Source: an uncultured Kiritimatiellota bacterium (lineage in GTDB: Bacteria; Verrucomicrobiota; Kiritimatiellia; RFP12; DVOR01). From it: a DNA stretch of 64,000 nucleotides. Below are positions 16,724-25,203 of this stretch, in pieces; position 1 is the stretch's first letter; each line of letters opens with the position of its first letter. Position numbers and translations under genes: made by a program. Under the pieces are notes generated by a model, which saw only the letters and a list, made by a program, of their open reading frames with translations, ran no database searches and was not told the origin of the DNA. The DNA lies in NCBI GenBank assembly GCA_944391085.1, contig CALXSE010000001.1:1-64000 (forward strand), given 5' to 3'.

Positions 16724-17419
16724 TTACGCCACGCGGCGACGAAGGGCCACGCCGGCCACGCCCAGCGCGAGCAGCGCCAGCGCCGTCGGCTCAGGGAGGA
16801 TGGTCGCGCCGTCGACGACGACGCCGTTCGTGCCGGAGCCCAGCGAGGTAATCTCATCCTGGGTCAGCACCTCGTCATAGACCGCCACGCCCCCGAACGT
16901 CCACGCATCGTTGGTCGCGAACGCCATCTCGAGCGCGCCGTTGGCCAGGCCGGTGAGCGCGGGCGTGCCGCCACTAGCGTTAAGCGTCAGCGCAGAACCA
17001 TTGGAATAGGCGGCGGCATTCCAACGGTTGTTGGCCGCATCCCACGTGCCGGTGAGCACGATGAGGACGGTCCCGCTGTTCCCGACGCCTTCATTGGGAG
17101 ACCACGCATAACCGTTGGAGGTCGTCCCCGTGTGGACGCCGACGCCGTTGGCGCCGGAATAGGCCAAAATCCCCTGGGCCACCCCATCGGCAGGCGTACC
17201 GCCCACGAAGGTGGCGATGGAGGTATTTTCAAAGGAGCCGGAGGCGAAGCCGGCGTTCAGGGTCAGCTTGACGGCGATGGAGAAGTCGCCCTTCTCGGCG
17301 CCCTCGCCGAAGACGGTGGCGGTGCCGGGAGTGGCGCCGTTGTTGAGCCAGGTGACGTTGAGCGCGGAGGCAACCGCGGTCAGACACACTGCGCAGAGCA
17401 GGAGAAAACAACGTTTCAT
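16724..17419 (-). CDS. PEP-CTERM sorting protein with LamG-like lectin domain
   Basis: The 231-residue secreted protein has a signal peptide (MKRCFLLLCAVCLTAVASA) and a beta-rich middle with concanavalin/LamG features, notably VAVYDEVLTQDEI near the end of the domain. The PEP-CTERM tail ILPEPTALALLALGVAGVAL is followed by RRRVA. It should be exported by Sec, cut by the exosortase encoded at 46883-48490 and displayed at the surface or in the matrix. Ser/Thr/Asn are abundant, as expected for a glycosylated surface protein. It is monocistronic with its own terminator. Its promoter contains twelve consecutive G (minus strand) in the spacer, a candidate for on/off switching. Confidence 0.88.
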   Translation of the reverse strand: MKRCFLLLCAVCLTAVASALNVTWLNNGATPGTATVFGEGAEKGDFSIAVKLTLNAGFASGSFENTSIATFVGGTPADGVAQGILAYSGANGVGVHTGTTSNGYAWSPNEGVGNSGTVLIVLTGTWDAANNRWNAAAYSNGSALTLNASGGTPALTGLANGALEMAFATNDAWTFGGVAVYDEVLTQDEITSLGSGTNGVVVDGATILPEPTALALLALGVAGVALRRRVA

Positions 17420-17472
17420 GCTTGGTGTTCCTTGATTGTGTGCGGCGGCGACCATCGCCACCGACGCACATT

Positions 17473-17503
17473 AAGGTATCACCTTTCCCCCCCCCCCCGT
17501 CAA
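17473..17503 (-). promoter_or_regulatory. Poly-G spacer promoter of the PEP-CTERM gene
   Basis: On the minus strand TTGACG (17503-17498) is followed by a G-run that occupies 17498-17487 (twelve G) and then AAAGGTGA-TACCTT, with TACCTT at 17478-17473 as extended -10. Spacing is 19 bp; loss of two G would give the optimal 17. The predicted leader is about 47 nt with AAGGA upstream of the ATG. Bases 17504-17568 hold nothing else recognised. Confidence 0.6.
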
Positions 17504-17568
17504 GTATAAAGACTTATTTGGTTTCCAGTCCGTGGGCGGGCAGCTGTGCCCGGGGCGTCCCCCACGCC

Positions 17569-18294
17569 TTAGCCGCGGCTCCCGGGCGCCAGGCGGGTTC
17601 GGAGGGCGCGGGCCTTGAGGCGCGGGCGGGCGGGTTCCGGAAGGAGAAGGAAGAGGTGGGCGGGCTCGACGCCGCGGCGGAGCAACTCCCGGAGGCAGGC
17701 GTCGGCGGCGAGCCAGGCGCGGAGGGCCGCGCGGGGGCGGCCGTTGGCGTAAAGGACATCGCCAAAGCGGTCGAGGTAGACGAGAAAGGTGAAGTCGCGG
17801 GGGTCGGCGCGGTCGATGAGGCGAAGGCAGGTTTGGAGGGCCGCGACCTTCCGCCCGGCGCGCAGCTGGGCAAGCGCGAGGGTGTCGAGCGTCTCGGGCG
17901 TGTGTTCGCCCAGGGGGACGGGGGCCAGGAGGGCAAGGGCGGCGGGGGCCTGGCCCCTGGCGGAGACGAGGAGGGCCCAGGCGGCCTGGTTGCGGAGGAC
18001 AACGCTGTCCGGATAGGCGCGGAGGGCGTCGAGATAACGGCCGGGGCGGGCGTCCCGGTCGGCGCCGTAGCAGGCTGCGGCGGTTTTGACGCAGGCCGCG
18101 GCGAGGGCGTCGTCGCCGCACTCATGGGCAAGGTCGGCGAAGCGGAAGAAGAAACGGGCGGCCTCGTCCTGATCCTTGCCAGAGAAGGGGGCGGCGGCCC
18201 GAACGAGGGGGACGATCCAATCGGCGGGGGCAAGGGCCCGCGCGGGGACGAAGGGGGCGGACAGGAGGGCGAGGAGGGGAAGAAGGCGGCGCAT
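17569..18294 (-). CDS. Secreted TPR-like helical repeat protein
   Basis: The 241-residue protein has a signal peptide (MRRLLPLLALLSAPFVPARA) and a helical-repeat body. Pairs such as DALRAYPDSVVLRNQAAWALL and TLDTLALAQLRAGRKVAALQT have TPR spacing. It is predicted to be periplasmic, and no catalytic motif is seen. Its ATG overlaps the rfbC stop by one base (TGATG), so it is the last gene of the nucleotide-sugar operon and may support polysaccharide assembly or export. That link is positional only. Confidence 0.75.
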   Translation of the reverse strand: MRRLLPLLALLSAPFVPARALAPADWIVPLVRAAAPFSGKDQDEAARFFFRFADLAHECGDDALAAACVKTAAACYGADRDARPGRYLDALRAYPDSVVLRNQAAWALLVSARGQAPAALALLAPVPLGEHTPETLDTLALAQLRAGRKVAALQTCLRLIDRADPRDFTFLVYLDRFGDVLYANGRPRAALRAWLAADACLRELLRRGVEPAHLFLLLPEPARPRLKARALRTRLAPGSRG

Positions 18295-18845
18295 CAAGGC
18301 TCCCAGGGCTCGATTTGGCCGAGGCCGGGATGGGCGAGGTCTTTGGGGGAAAGGAGCGGGGGGACGCCCAGGTCGGGCCATCGGATGGCGAGGGCGGGGT
18401 CGTCGAAGCGGAGGCCGCGCTCGGAGGCCTTGCAGTAGAGGTTGTCGCACTTGTAGGCGAAGCGGGTGTTGTCCTCGAGGACGGCGAAGCCATGGGCGAA
18501 GCCGCGGGGGATGTAGAACTGGAGGCGGTTCTCGGCGGTGAGGGTGACGGCGACGTGCCTGCCGAAGGTGGGGGAGCCTTTGCGGATGTCGACGGCGACG
18601 TCCCAGACGGCGCCGCTGAGGACGCGGACGAGCTTGGCCTGGGCGTGGGGGCCGGCCTGCCAGTGGAGGCCGCGGACGACGCCGCGGGCGGAGAAGGATT
18701 CGTTGTCCTGGACGAAGTCCGCGGGGACGCCGGCGGCCTTGTAGCGCGCGGCGTTGTAGGTTTCGCAGAACCAGCCGCGGGGGTCGGCGAAGAGGTCGGG
18801 CCTGAGGATGAGGACGCCGGGGATGTCGGTCTTCTGGATGTCCAT
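18294..18845 (-). CDS. rfbC: dTDP-4-dehydrorhamnose 3,5-epimerase
   Basis: RmlC epimerises dTDP-4-keto-6-deoxyglucose at C3 and C5 in dTDP-rhamnose synthesis. The 183-residue protein shows the family motifs DPRGWFCETYN, FVQDNESFSARGVVRGLHWQ with the catalytic His, VDIRKGSPTFGRHVAV, and FYIPRGFAHGF. Length is typical. It begins 1 nt after the rfbA stop. rfbB and rfbD are missing from the operon, so the full pathway needs genes elsewhere. Confidence 0.95.
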   Translation of the reverse strand: MDIQKTDIPGVLILRPDLFADPRGWFCETYNAARYKAAGVPADFVQDNESFSARGVVRGLHWQAGPHAQAKLVRVLSGAVWDVAVDIRKGSPTFGRHVAVTLTAENRLQFYIPRGFAHGFAVLEDNTRFAYKCDNLYCKASERGLRFDDPALAIRWPDLGVPPLLSPKDLAHPGLGQIEPWEP

Positions 18846-18846
18846 G

Positions 18847-19722
18847 TCAGCGGACCTCGCGGTCAAGGAGCTCGTGGAGGTATTCGCCGTAGGAGGATTT
18901 GCCGAGGGCGTCTGCGGCGGCGCGGAGCCGGGGGGCGTCGATGAAGCCCATGCGCCAGGCGATTTCCTCGACGCAGGCGACGCGGAGGCCCTGGCAGGCC
19001 TGGACGGTGCGGACGTAGTTGGCGGCCTCGAGGAGGGAATCGTGCGTGCCGGTGTCGAGCCAGGCGAAACCGCGGCCGAGGAGCTTGACGTTGAGGCGGC
19101 CCTGCTCGAGGTAGACGCGGTTGACGTCGGTGATCTCGTACTCGCCGCGGGGGGAGGGCTTGAGGTCGGCGGCGATGCGCACGACGTCGTTGTCGTAGAA
19201 GTAGAGGCCGGTGACGGCGTAGTTGCTCTTGGGCCGCGCGGGCTTTTCCTCGATGGACTCGGCCTTGCCGGACGGGCCGAAGGAGACGACGCCGAAGCGC
19301 CCGGGGTCGCGGACGTAGTAGCCGAAGACGGTGGCGCCGGGGACGCGGTCGGCGGCGCGGAGCATCTTGCCGAAGGATTGGCCGTGGAACAGGTTGTCGC
19401 CGAGGATGAGGCAGACGGGGTCGTCGCCGATGAAGTCGCGCCCGAGGACGAAGGCCTGGGCAAGGCCGTTGGGGACTTCCTGGACTTTGTAGGAGAGGCG
19501 CAGGCCGAGGTGCGCGCCGTCGCCCAGCAGGGTGCGGAAGAGGGGGGTGGCCTCAGGGGTGGAGATGATGAGGATCTCGCGGATGCCCGCGAGCATGAGG
19601 GTGGAGAGGGGGTAGTAAATCATCGGCTTGTCGTAGACCGGCAGGAGCTGCTTGCAGACGACGGTGGTGGCGGGATAAAGCCGGGTGCCGGCGCCGCCGG
19701 CGAGAATGATGCCTTTACGCAT
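18847..19722 (-). CDS. rfbA: Glucose-1-phosphate thymidylyltransferase
   Basis: RmlA makes dTDP-glucose from glucose-1-phosphate and dTTP, the first step to dTDP-rhamnose. The 291-residue protein has the nucleotide-binding [38 protein letters not shown] and [14 protein letters not shown] motifs and the usual length. It overlaps the O-antigen ligase gene by 8 bp. Confidence 0.96.
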   Translation of the reverse strand: MRKGIILAGGAGTRLYPATTVVCKQLLPVYDKPMIYYPLSTLMLAGIREILIISTPEATPLFRTLLGDGAHLGLRLSYKVQEVPNGLAQAFVLGRDFIGDDPVCLILGDNLFHGQSFGKMLRAADRVPGATVFGYYVRDPGRFGVVSFGPSGKAESIEEKPARPKSNYAVTGLYFYDNDVVRIAADLKPSPRGEYEITDVNRVYLEQGRLNVKLLGRGFAWLDTGTHDSLLEAANYVRTVQACQGLRVACVEEIAWRMGFIDAPRLRAAADALGKSSYGEYLHELLDREVR

Positions 19723-21481
19723 GGGGAACCTCCGCGGGCGGATTGAGGCGGGAGACGACGAAGCCTGGCGCGCAGACGAAGAGCAGCCCGTAGAGCATCA
19801 TGCACGCGGGGCTGCGGAAGACCAGGTCGATGAAGCTGTGCAGGGCGATGAGCGCGGTGGCGAAGAAGGCAAAGACGCACCAGACGTTGAGGCGGTTCGG
19901 CCAGCAGCGGTCGGCCTGCTCGTCGGTGAGGACGTGGGCGGGGCTGGAGAGGAGCGTGCCGAGGAAGGGGATCAGGAGGGAGAGGAGGCACCCGACCATG
20001 AGGGCAAAGCCGAGCGTGCCGTGCTCGGCGAGGAATTGGAGGGTGTCGTTGTGGACGTTGGCCTGGCCGACGCCGCGGCGGGCGTCGAACCACCTGGCCT
20101 CGTCGGGGTTGCCGGGGTCGATGTAGGAGAGGTTGAGCCAGCGGAAGCTCCAGGCGCCGGTGCCGCACCAGGGGTGGTCGGCGTATTGGCGAAGGGCGAG
20201 GATGCCCTGGTAGCCCGACCGCATGAGCATGGGGTTCTCGAAAAAGGCGGCCCAGTCGGTGTCGGCGATCTCGCCGAGGACGGGGTCGACGGCGGGCATC
20301 TTGGGATAGGCCGGGAGGGCGTTGGCGGCCTCGAGGGCCACGGGGTCCTTGGCGGCGCGGGCCTCGCGGATGGCCTCGTCGCGGGCGTGGTTGGCGGTGA
20401 CGGCGTACATGCGGAAGGCGGCGGTGCCCAGCGCCACCACGGCCACGGCCGTGAGGGTGCCGACGACGGCCAGGCGCACGCGCAGCGCCCAGGAGCCGAA
20501 GTAGCGCAGCGGCACGTAGAAGGCCACAAGCACGACGATGGCCAGCGTGAACAGCATCCCCGCGCGGGAGCCGGTGAGCACGCCCGAAACGGCGCAGAGC
20601 ACGGCGCAGGCGCCGTAGACGGCAGGGTGGAGGAAGGCGATGTCGCGGTGCTCATGGGCCCAGAGGGCCATGCCCACGCTCAGCAGCAGGACGGCGGGGA
20701 ACCAGCAGGCGGCGTGGTTGGGGTAGCCGAAGGTGGCGAAGAAGAAGGCGCGCGTCTCGCGGCCCCAGTACAGGAAGTCGCCCCCGACGGCGAATTGGAC
20801 GATGCCCGCGAGGGCGAGCGCGGCGGTCATGAAGCAGACATAGGCCATCAGCAGGCGCTTGGTGCGTTTGAGCAGGGCATGGCGCGCGGCCAGCAGGGCC
20901 ACGAGGACGGGCGGGAACCAGTTGAGCACGCCCCAGGCCTCGTTGGCGTTGAGGCTCCAGGGGAGCCATCCCCACGGCTGGGTGCCGAGGAAGGGCAGCC
21001 CGGCGGCGAGCGCGGGGTCCGCGGGCGGGGGGATGGCCTTGACAAGCGCGCCCAGGGCCTCGGCGGGCGGGAGGGCGTCCACCTTGGCGAGGGCGGCGGG
21101 GGGGAGGAGGGCGCGGAGGCCCTCCAGCGCCTCCGGGGAGAGGAGGCCGGGGAAGGCGGGGCTGGTGAGCTGCCAGGCGCGCGCCGCGGGGTCCCACTCC
21201 AGGAAGGCGCAGGCGTTGAGCCATTGGGCGGCGAGGAAGCCGATGAGCAGGAGCGCGCACCAGGCGAGCGGGTCGCGCAACAGCCCGCGCCAGACGCGGC
21301 GGCGGGCGTCAAAGAGGCTTTCCCCGCGCCTTTGCTCGGGGATGAGGAGGGCGGCCTCGGCCAAGAGAAGGGTCAGCCAGGGCGTCCAGGGCGTGAGCCA
21401 GGAGGCGACGATGCCGCCGCCAAGCCAGGCATAGAGGGTCAGCAGAAGGCTGACCAGGGCGCACACCACGAAACGTTCCAT
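19715..21481 (-). CDS. O-antigen ligase/polymerase family membrane protein
   Basis: The 588-residue polytopic protein has about twelve hydrophobic segments and the Wzy/WaaL-type periplasmic signature: [21 protein letters not shown], preceded by [13 protein letters not shown]. Members join or polymerise O-antigen units on the periplasmic face. Ligase and polymerase cannot be told apart by sequence alone. A large first periplasmic loop (about residues 90-190) is Ala/Pro-rich. It lies between the UDP-sugar pyrophosphorylase (34-nt gap) and rfbA. Confidence 0.85.
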   Translation of the reverse strand: MERFVVCALVSLLLTLYAWLGGGIVASWLTPWTPWLTLLLAEAALLIPEQRRGESLFDARRRVWRGLLRDPLAWCALLLIGFLAAQWLNACAFLEWDPAARAWQLTSPAFPGLLSPEALEGLRALLPPAALAKVDALPPAEALGALVKAIPPPADPALAAGLPFLGTQPWGWLPWSLNANEAWGVLNWFPPVLVALLAARHALLKRTKRLLMAYVCFMTAALALAGIVQFAVGGDFLYWGRETRAFFFATFGYPNHAACWFPAVLLLSVGMALWAHEHRDIAFLHPAVYGACAVLCAVSGVLTGSRAGMLFTLAIVVLVAFYVPLRYFGSWALRVRLAVVGTLTAVAVVALGTAAFRMYAVTANHARDEAIREARAAKDPVALEAANALPAYPKMPAVDPVLGEIADTDWAAFFENPMLMRSGYQGILALRQYADHPWCGTGAWSFRWLNLSYIDPGNPDEARWFDARRGVGQANVHNDTLQFLAEHGTLGFALMVGCLLSLLIPFLGTLLSSPAHVLTDEQADRCWPNRLNVWCVFAFFATALIALHSFIDLVFRSPACMMLYGLLFVCAPGFVVSRLNPPAEVPHA

Positions 21482-21515
21482 GCCGCGTCTCCTTCCTTGG
21501 TGGGCCGCCCGGGCG

Positions 21516-22856
21516 TCAGCCGATGAGCAGGCCCTTGGCCTTCAATTGCGCGGCGTCGAGCGCGAAGGCGGGGTCCACCTCCAGGGGCATCCCCTCGGGC
21601 AGGGAGACGCCGGCCTGGGCGAACCAGCCGCGCCACTTGGCCTGGAGGTCGCGCTTGGCGGTGGCGGGGGAGTCGTTGCCCTCGGCGTTCTTGACGGGGC
21701 TGAACTCCTGCGTGCGGTCGAAGGCCAGGGTGAGGAGGGTCTTGGCGTTGGGGATGACGTCGAAGATGAACTTCTCGAACTTGTAGCCGTTCGGCTTGTC
21801 GGGCTTGACCGTCTGGCCGGCGTCGTCGACCATGGCGATCTTCTTGTGGGCCAGATGCAGCGGCATGGGGCGGTCGGCCTCAGCGCGGAGGAAGGCCAGG
21901 GAGAAGACGTGGATGGCGGGCGAGCCGTAGGCCAGCCAGAGCGAGCCGTCGGGGTTGGTGCGCTCCATCTGCTCGTCGGAGAGCTCGGAATACTCGACCA
22001 TGGCGTACCGGCCGTCGCGGACGACGACCACGCCCATGCCCTCGTGGGCGTCGCGCTTCTTGCAGACCTTCAGGCTCATGTCCGCGCCGTGGGCGGCGTT
22101 GAAGCCGACGAAGGCCGCGTCGGCGATGTCCACCAGCGGGTTGTCGACCTGGAAGAAGAAGACCTGCTCGACGCCGCGGCGCGCCATGTCCGCCAGCGCG
22201 CCGGAGCGCTCGAGCGCGGCCAGCACGCCGCCGTGGCCGTCGGGGCTCATGAAGATGTGCCCGGGCTTGTCGAGGATGATCTTGCCCTCGGGGGTCAGCG
22301 CCGGCCACATGCCCTGCACGAAGAAGAAGACGTCCGCGCGGTCCAGCCCGAAGTAATCGTTGGCCTCGAAGACGGCGCGGGTGGCCGCGTCGTTGGTCTC
22401 GGAGGTCATCACGTAGAAGGGCACGGGCGCGCCGTAGGTCCGCTTGAGGCCCAGCAGCTTGCGCGCATGGAACCAGAAGAGCGGGCGGTCGCTGATCGGC
22501 CCGATGGGATACGCGCCCTTGGGCCCGTCGTACCCCAGGCGCGAGCCCTGGCCGCCGGCGACGAGGAGGGCGGCCACCTTGCCGGCGCGCAGGAGCTCCT
22601 CGCCCTTGGCGCGGTAGGCCGCCTGCGTCTCGCCCTCGGGGACGGCGACGGGCGCGGGCTCGAAGGCGCCGGCGGCGGCCGCGGGCTTGCCGGCGTCCTT
22701 CAGCAGGCCCTGCATCCGGGCGATGGACGCGAAGTCGAGCGTCTCGATCTGCGCGAGCAGGGCGGCGCGGGCGGCCGCGTCAAGCGCGTCCCAAAAGCGG
22801 AGCACGTGGCCCTGCCCATTGGTTTCCAAAAGGGTTTTGGCTTCCTCGTACGTCAT
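21516..22856 (-). CDS. UTP:sugar-1-phosphate uridylyltransferase, UAP/UGP family
   Basis: The 446-residue protein belongs to the eukaryotic-like UDPGP family: LLVAGGQGSRLGYDGPKGAYPIG is the uridine-binding loop, followed by PFYVMTSETND, FFFVQGMWPAL and the metal-site FFFQVDNPLVDIAD. These features favour UDP-N-acetylglucosamine/galactosamine or UDP-glucose synthesis; GlmU or GalU types look different. ATG 22856 is set by AGGAGG six bases upstream. It follows prfB by 26 nt and begins the surface-sugar run. Confidence 0.85.
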   Translation of the reverse strand: MTYEEAKTLLETNGQGHVLRFWDALDAAARAALLAQIETLDFASIARMQGLLKDAGKPAAAAGAFEPAPVAVPEGETQAAYRAKGEELLRAGKVAALLVAGGQGSRLGYDGPKGAYPIGPISDRPLFWFHARKLLGLKRTYGAPVPFYVMTSETNDAATRAVFEANDYFGLDRADVFFFVQGMWPALTPEGKIILDKPGHIFMSPDGHGGVLAALERSGALADMARRGVEQVFFFQVDNPLVDIADAAFVGFNAAHGADMSLKVCKKRDAHEGMGVVVVRDGRYAMVEYSELSDEQMERTNPDGSLWLAYGSPAIHVFSLAFLRAEADRPMPLHLAHKKIAMVDDAGQTVKPDKPNGYKFEKFIFDVIPNAKTLLTLAFDRTQEFSPVKNAEGNDSPATAKRDLQAKWRGWFAQAGVSLPEGMPLEVDPAFALDAAQLKAKGLLIG

Positions 22857-22882
22857 GGTTTGCCTCCTGTTTAGACTGAAAA

Positions 22883-24013
22883 TCATGCCTGCGCCTGCTG
22901 GGCGCGTTGCTTGAGATAGGCCTCGATGAAACCCTGCACGTAACGGCCGTCCATCATGCCTTGGACGTTCGCCGTCTCATGGCCCGTGCGGTGGTCCTTC
23001 ACCATCGTGTACGGCTGGAAGACGTAGGAGCGGATCTGGCTGCCCCAGGCGATCTCGCCTTTGTCGCCGTAGAAGCGCTCCATCTCCTTGCGCTTCTTGT
23101 CCATCTCCAGCTCGTAGAGCTTGGCCTTGAGCACCTGCATCGCGCGCGCCTTGTTCTGGTGCTGCGAGCGCTCCACCTGGCACGCCACCACGATGCCCGT
23201 GGGGAGGTGCGTCAGGCGCACGGCGGAGTCGGTCTTGTTCACCTTCTGGCCGCCCGCGCCGCCGGAGCGGTACGTGTCCACCCGCAGGTCCTCTTCCTTG
23301 ATCTCCACGTCGATGTCGTCGGAAATCTCCGCCACCACGTCCAACGACACGAACGACGTGTGCCGCCGCTTCGCCGCGTCGAAAGGCGAGATCCGCACCA
23401 GCCGGTGCACCCCCCGCTCCGCCTTCAGGTAGCCATACGCATACGGCCCCTTCACCACGAACATCACGCTCTTGACCCCCGCCTCCTCACCCGGCTGCAG
23501 ATCCAGCACCTCCACCTCGAACCCCGCGTCCTCCGCGTACATCTGGTACATGCGGAAGAGCATCTGCGCCCAGTCGCACGCCTCCGTCCCGCCCGCGCCG
23601 GAATGCAGCGTCAAGATCGCGTTGCAGGCGTCCAGCTTCCCGCACAGTAGCGACTGCAGGCGCAGCTTCCCCTCCACCTTCTCGGCCTTGTCCAGGCTCG
23701 CGGCAGCCTCCGCGGCCATCAGATCCTGCTCCTCGCCCGGCTCTTCGGCGTCGGCCATCTCCAGAGCCATCTCCGCCTCCTCGATGGACGCGGACAGGTC
23801 GTTGAACGGGTTCAGCACCGCCTTCTCCGCGTTCGCCTCGGCAATCACCCCCCGCGCCGCCTCCGGGTTGTCCCAAAACCCCGGCTCCGCCTGGCGCGCC
23901 TCGGCCGCCGCCAAACGCCCCTGCCGTTCCTCGATCTTCAGATAACCGCGCATTTCCCCCAAGCCTTCCTTCAGCTTGGCGATGCGCGCCACGATGGTAT
24001 CCCGGTCGAACAT
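22883..24013 (-). CDS. prfB: Peptide chain release factor 2
   Basis: RF2 reads UGA/UAA and triggers peptide release. The 376-residue protein has the GGQ loop (YRSGGAGGQKVNKTDSAVR) and the stop-recognition tripeptide SPF (VRISPFDAAKRRHTSF). The N-terminus is continuous: the MRGYLKIEE region aligns with the site of the programmed +1 frameshift in many prfB genes, but here no in-frame UGA is present (the codons run TAT CTG AAG). Autoregulation by frameshifting is therefore absent. An extended -10 promoter lies at 24040-24048. Confidence 0.97.
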   Translation of the reverse strand: MFDRDTIVARIAKLKEGLGEMRGYLKIEERQGRLAAAEARQAEPGFWDNPEAARGVIAEANAEKAVLNPFNDLSASIEEAEMALEMADAEEPGEEQDLMAAEAAASLDKAEKVEGKLRLQSLLCGKLDACNAILTLHSGAGGTEACDWAQMLFRMYQMYAEDAGFEVEVLDLQPGEEAGVKSVMFVVKGPYAYGYLKAERGVHRLVRISPFDAAKRRHTSFVSLDVVAEISDDIDVEIKEEDLRVDTYRSGGAGGQKVNKTDSAVRLTHLPTGIVVACQVERSQHQNKARAMQVLKAKLYELEMDKKRKEMERFYGDKGEIAWGSQIRSYVFQPYTMVKDHRTGHETANVQGMMDGRYVQGFIEAYLKQRAQQAQA

Positions 24014-24039
24014 CTCTCAAAAACTCCTCTAGCCCCCCT

Positions 24040-24048
24040 ATCATACCA
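24040..24048 (-). promoter_or_regulatory. Promoter of prfB
   Basis: The minus strand reads TGGTATGAT, an extended -10, 26 bp before the prfB ATG at 24013. GAGGAG in the short leader serves as ribosome binding site. Confidence 0.6.
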
Positions 24049-24168
24049 AAAACCGCCTCTCGCCGCCATGCGTCGCGCGGCGATCCCCGCGCATTGCGCC
24101 CCAACCCCTGCGCCGTCCCGCCGCGGCCACCCCACGCGGGGACGCCGCAGGCGCATCGGCAGATACGG

Positions 24169-24193
24169 AAAAGGGAGGCCGAAGCCTCCCTTT
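24169..24193 (-). terminator. Terminator of the rpsB-tsf operon
   Basis: AAAGGGAGGC and GCCTCCCTTT make a 10-bp stem closed by a TTCG tetraloop on the minus strand, followed by T residues. Confidence 0.8.
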
Positions 24194-24213
24194 GGCGGTA
24201 AGCGGGGGGCCGC

Positions 24214-24315
24214 TTACTTCTTGGCGGCCTTGGCGGCGTTGGCGCGGGCTTTGAGGCGCTTTTCGTAGGCGGCGCGGCGGGCGCGCTTGGCACGTTTGCG
24301 GAGTTGCTGACCCAT
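24214..24315 (-). CDS. Very small basic protein (33 aa), last gene of the rpsB-tsf operon
   Basis: The protein starts MGQQLRKRAKRARRAAYEKR and continues LKARANAAKAAKK before the TAA. It is 33 residues with about 14 Lys/Arg and no acidic residue but one Glu. AAGGAAC precedes the ATG at a good distance, the gene begins 26 nt after the tsf stop, and a terminator follows 20 bp after its own stop, so it is a genuine member of the ribosomal operon rather than a chance frame. The single amphipathic basic helix suggests rRNA or ribosome binding. I know of no named family with certainty. Confidence 0.75.
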   Translation of the reverse strand: MGQQLRKRAKRARRAAYEKRLKARANAAKAAKK

Positions 24316-24341
24316 GGTGAGGTTCCTTTCTGCTTGCGGCC

Positions 24342-25178
24342 TTAGGCCATGCCGAGCTGATAGCGCACGAAGCGCTTGACGGTGATGGCGTCGCCGGTGG
24401 CCTTTTCGGCGGCCTTGACGACGTCGGTGACGGACATCTTGGGCTCTTTGACGAAGGGCTGGTCGATGAGGCAGACCTCGGCGAAGTGCTTTTTGAGCTT
24501 GCCGCGGAGGATGCCCTCGATGATGTTGGCGGGCTTGCCTTCGACCTGGGCGCGGTAGACTTCCTTCTCGCTCTCGATCTCCTCGGCGGGGACCTCGGTC
24601 TCGTTGAGGTAGCGGGGGGCGGCGGCGGCGGCCTGGAGGCAGAGGTCGTGGACGAGGGCCTTGAAGGCCTCGTGCTGGACGGTCTCGGGCTTGCCGCAGC
24701 CGACCTCGACGAGGACGCCGACCTTGCCGCCCATGTGGATGTAGGCCTCGACGAGGCCGGTGCCGGTGAGCGGCAGGTAGGCGGCGCGGCGGATCTTGAC
24801 GTTCTCGCCGGTGGCGGCGACGACCTCGGTGAGGCCTTGGGCGTGGGTGGCGGCCAGGTCGGTGTCGCCCTTGGCGGCGGCGGCGGCGATGACCTTGGCG
24901 AAGTCGAGGAACTTCTCGGTCTTGGCCACGAAGTCGGTCTCGCAGTTGAGCTCGATCATGCCGTAGGCGCCGTTGTCGCCGGCGGCGGCCATGATGATGC
25001 CCTGCTTGGATTCGCGGTCGGCGCGCTTGACCTGGAGGGCGAGGCCTTTCTCGCGGAGGATCTTGATGGCCTCCTCCATGTTGCCGTCGGTCTCCTGGAG
25101 GGCGCGCTTGCAGTCCATCATGCCGACGTTGGTGGCGGCACGAAGGTCGTTGATCATTTGGATGGTGACGTTTGCCAT
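24342..25178 (-). CDS. tsf: Translation elongation factor Ts
   Basis: EF-Ts recycles EF-Tu by GDP release. The 278-residue protein carries both family signatures: LRAATNVGMMDCKRALQETDGNMEEAI near the N-terminus in two parts, and ELNCETDFVAKT near residue 78 (the TDFV motif that inserts into EF-Tu). Length fits. It lies 25 nt after rpsB in the standard order. Confidence 0.97.
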   Translation of the reverse strand: MANVTIQMINDLRAATNVGMMDCKRALQETDGNMEEAIKILREKGLALQVKRADRESKQGIIMAAAGDNGAYGMIELNCETDFVAKTEKFLDFAKVIAAAAAKGDTDLAATHAQGLTEVVAATGENVKIRRAAYLPLTGTGLVEAYIHMGGKVGVLVEVGCGKPETVQHEAFKALVHDLCLQAAAAAPRYLNETEVPAEEIESEKEVYRAQVEGKPANIIEGILRGKLKKHFAEVCLIDQPFVKEPKMSVTDVVKAAEKATGDAITVKRFVRYQLGMA

Positions 25179-25203
25179 AAGGGGTGTCCTTTCGCGGCGG
25201 CGC

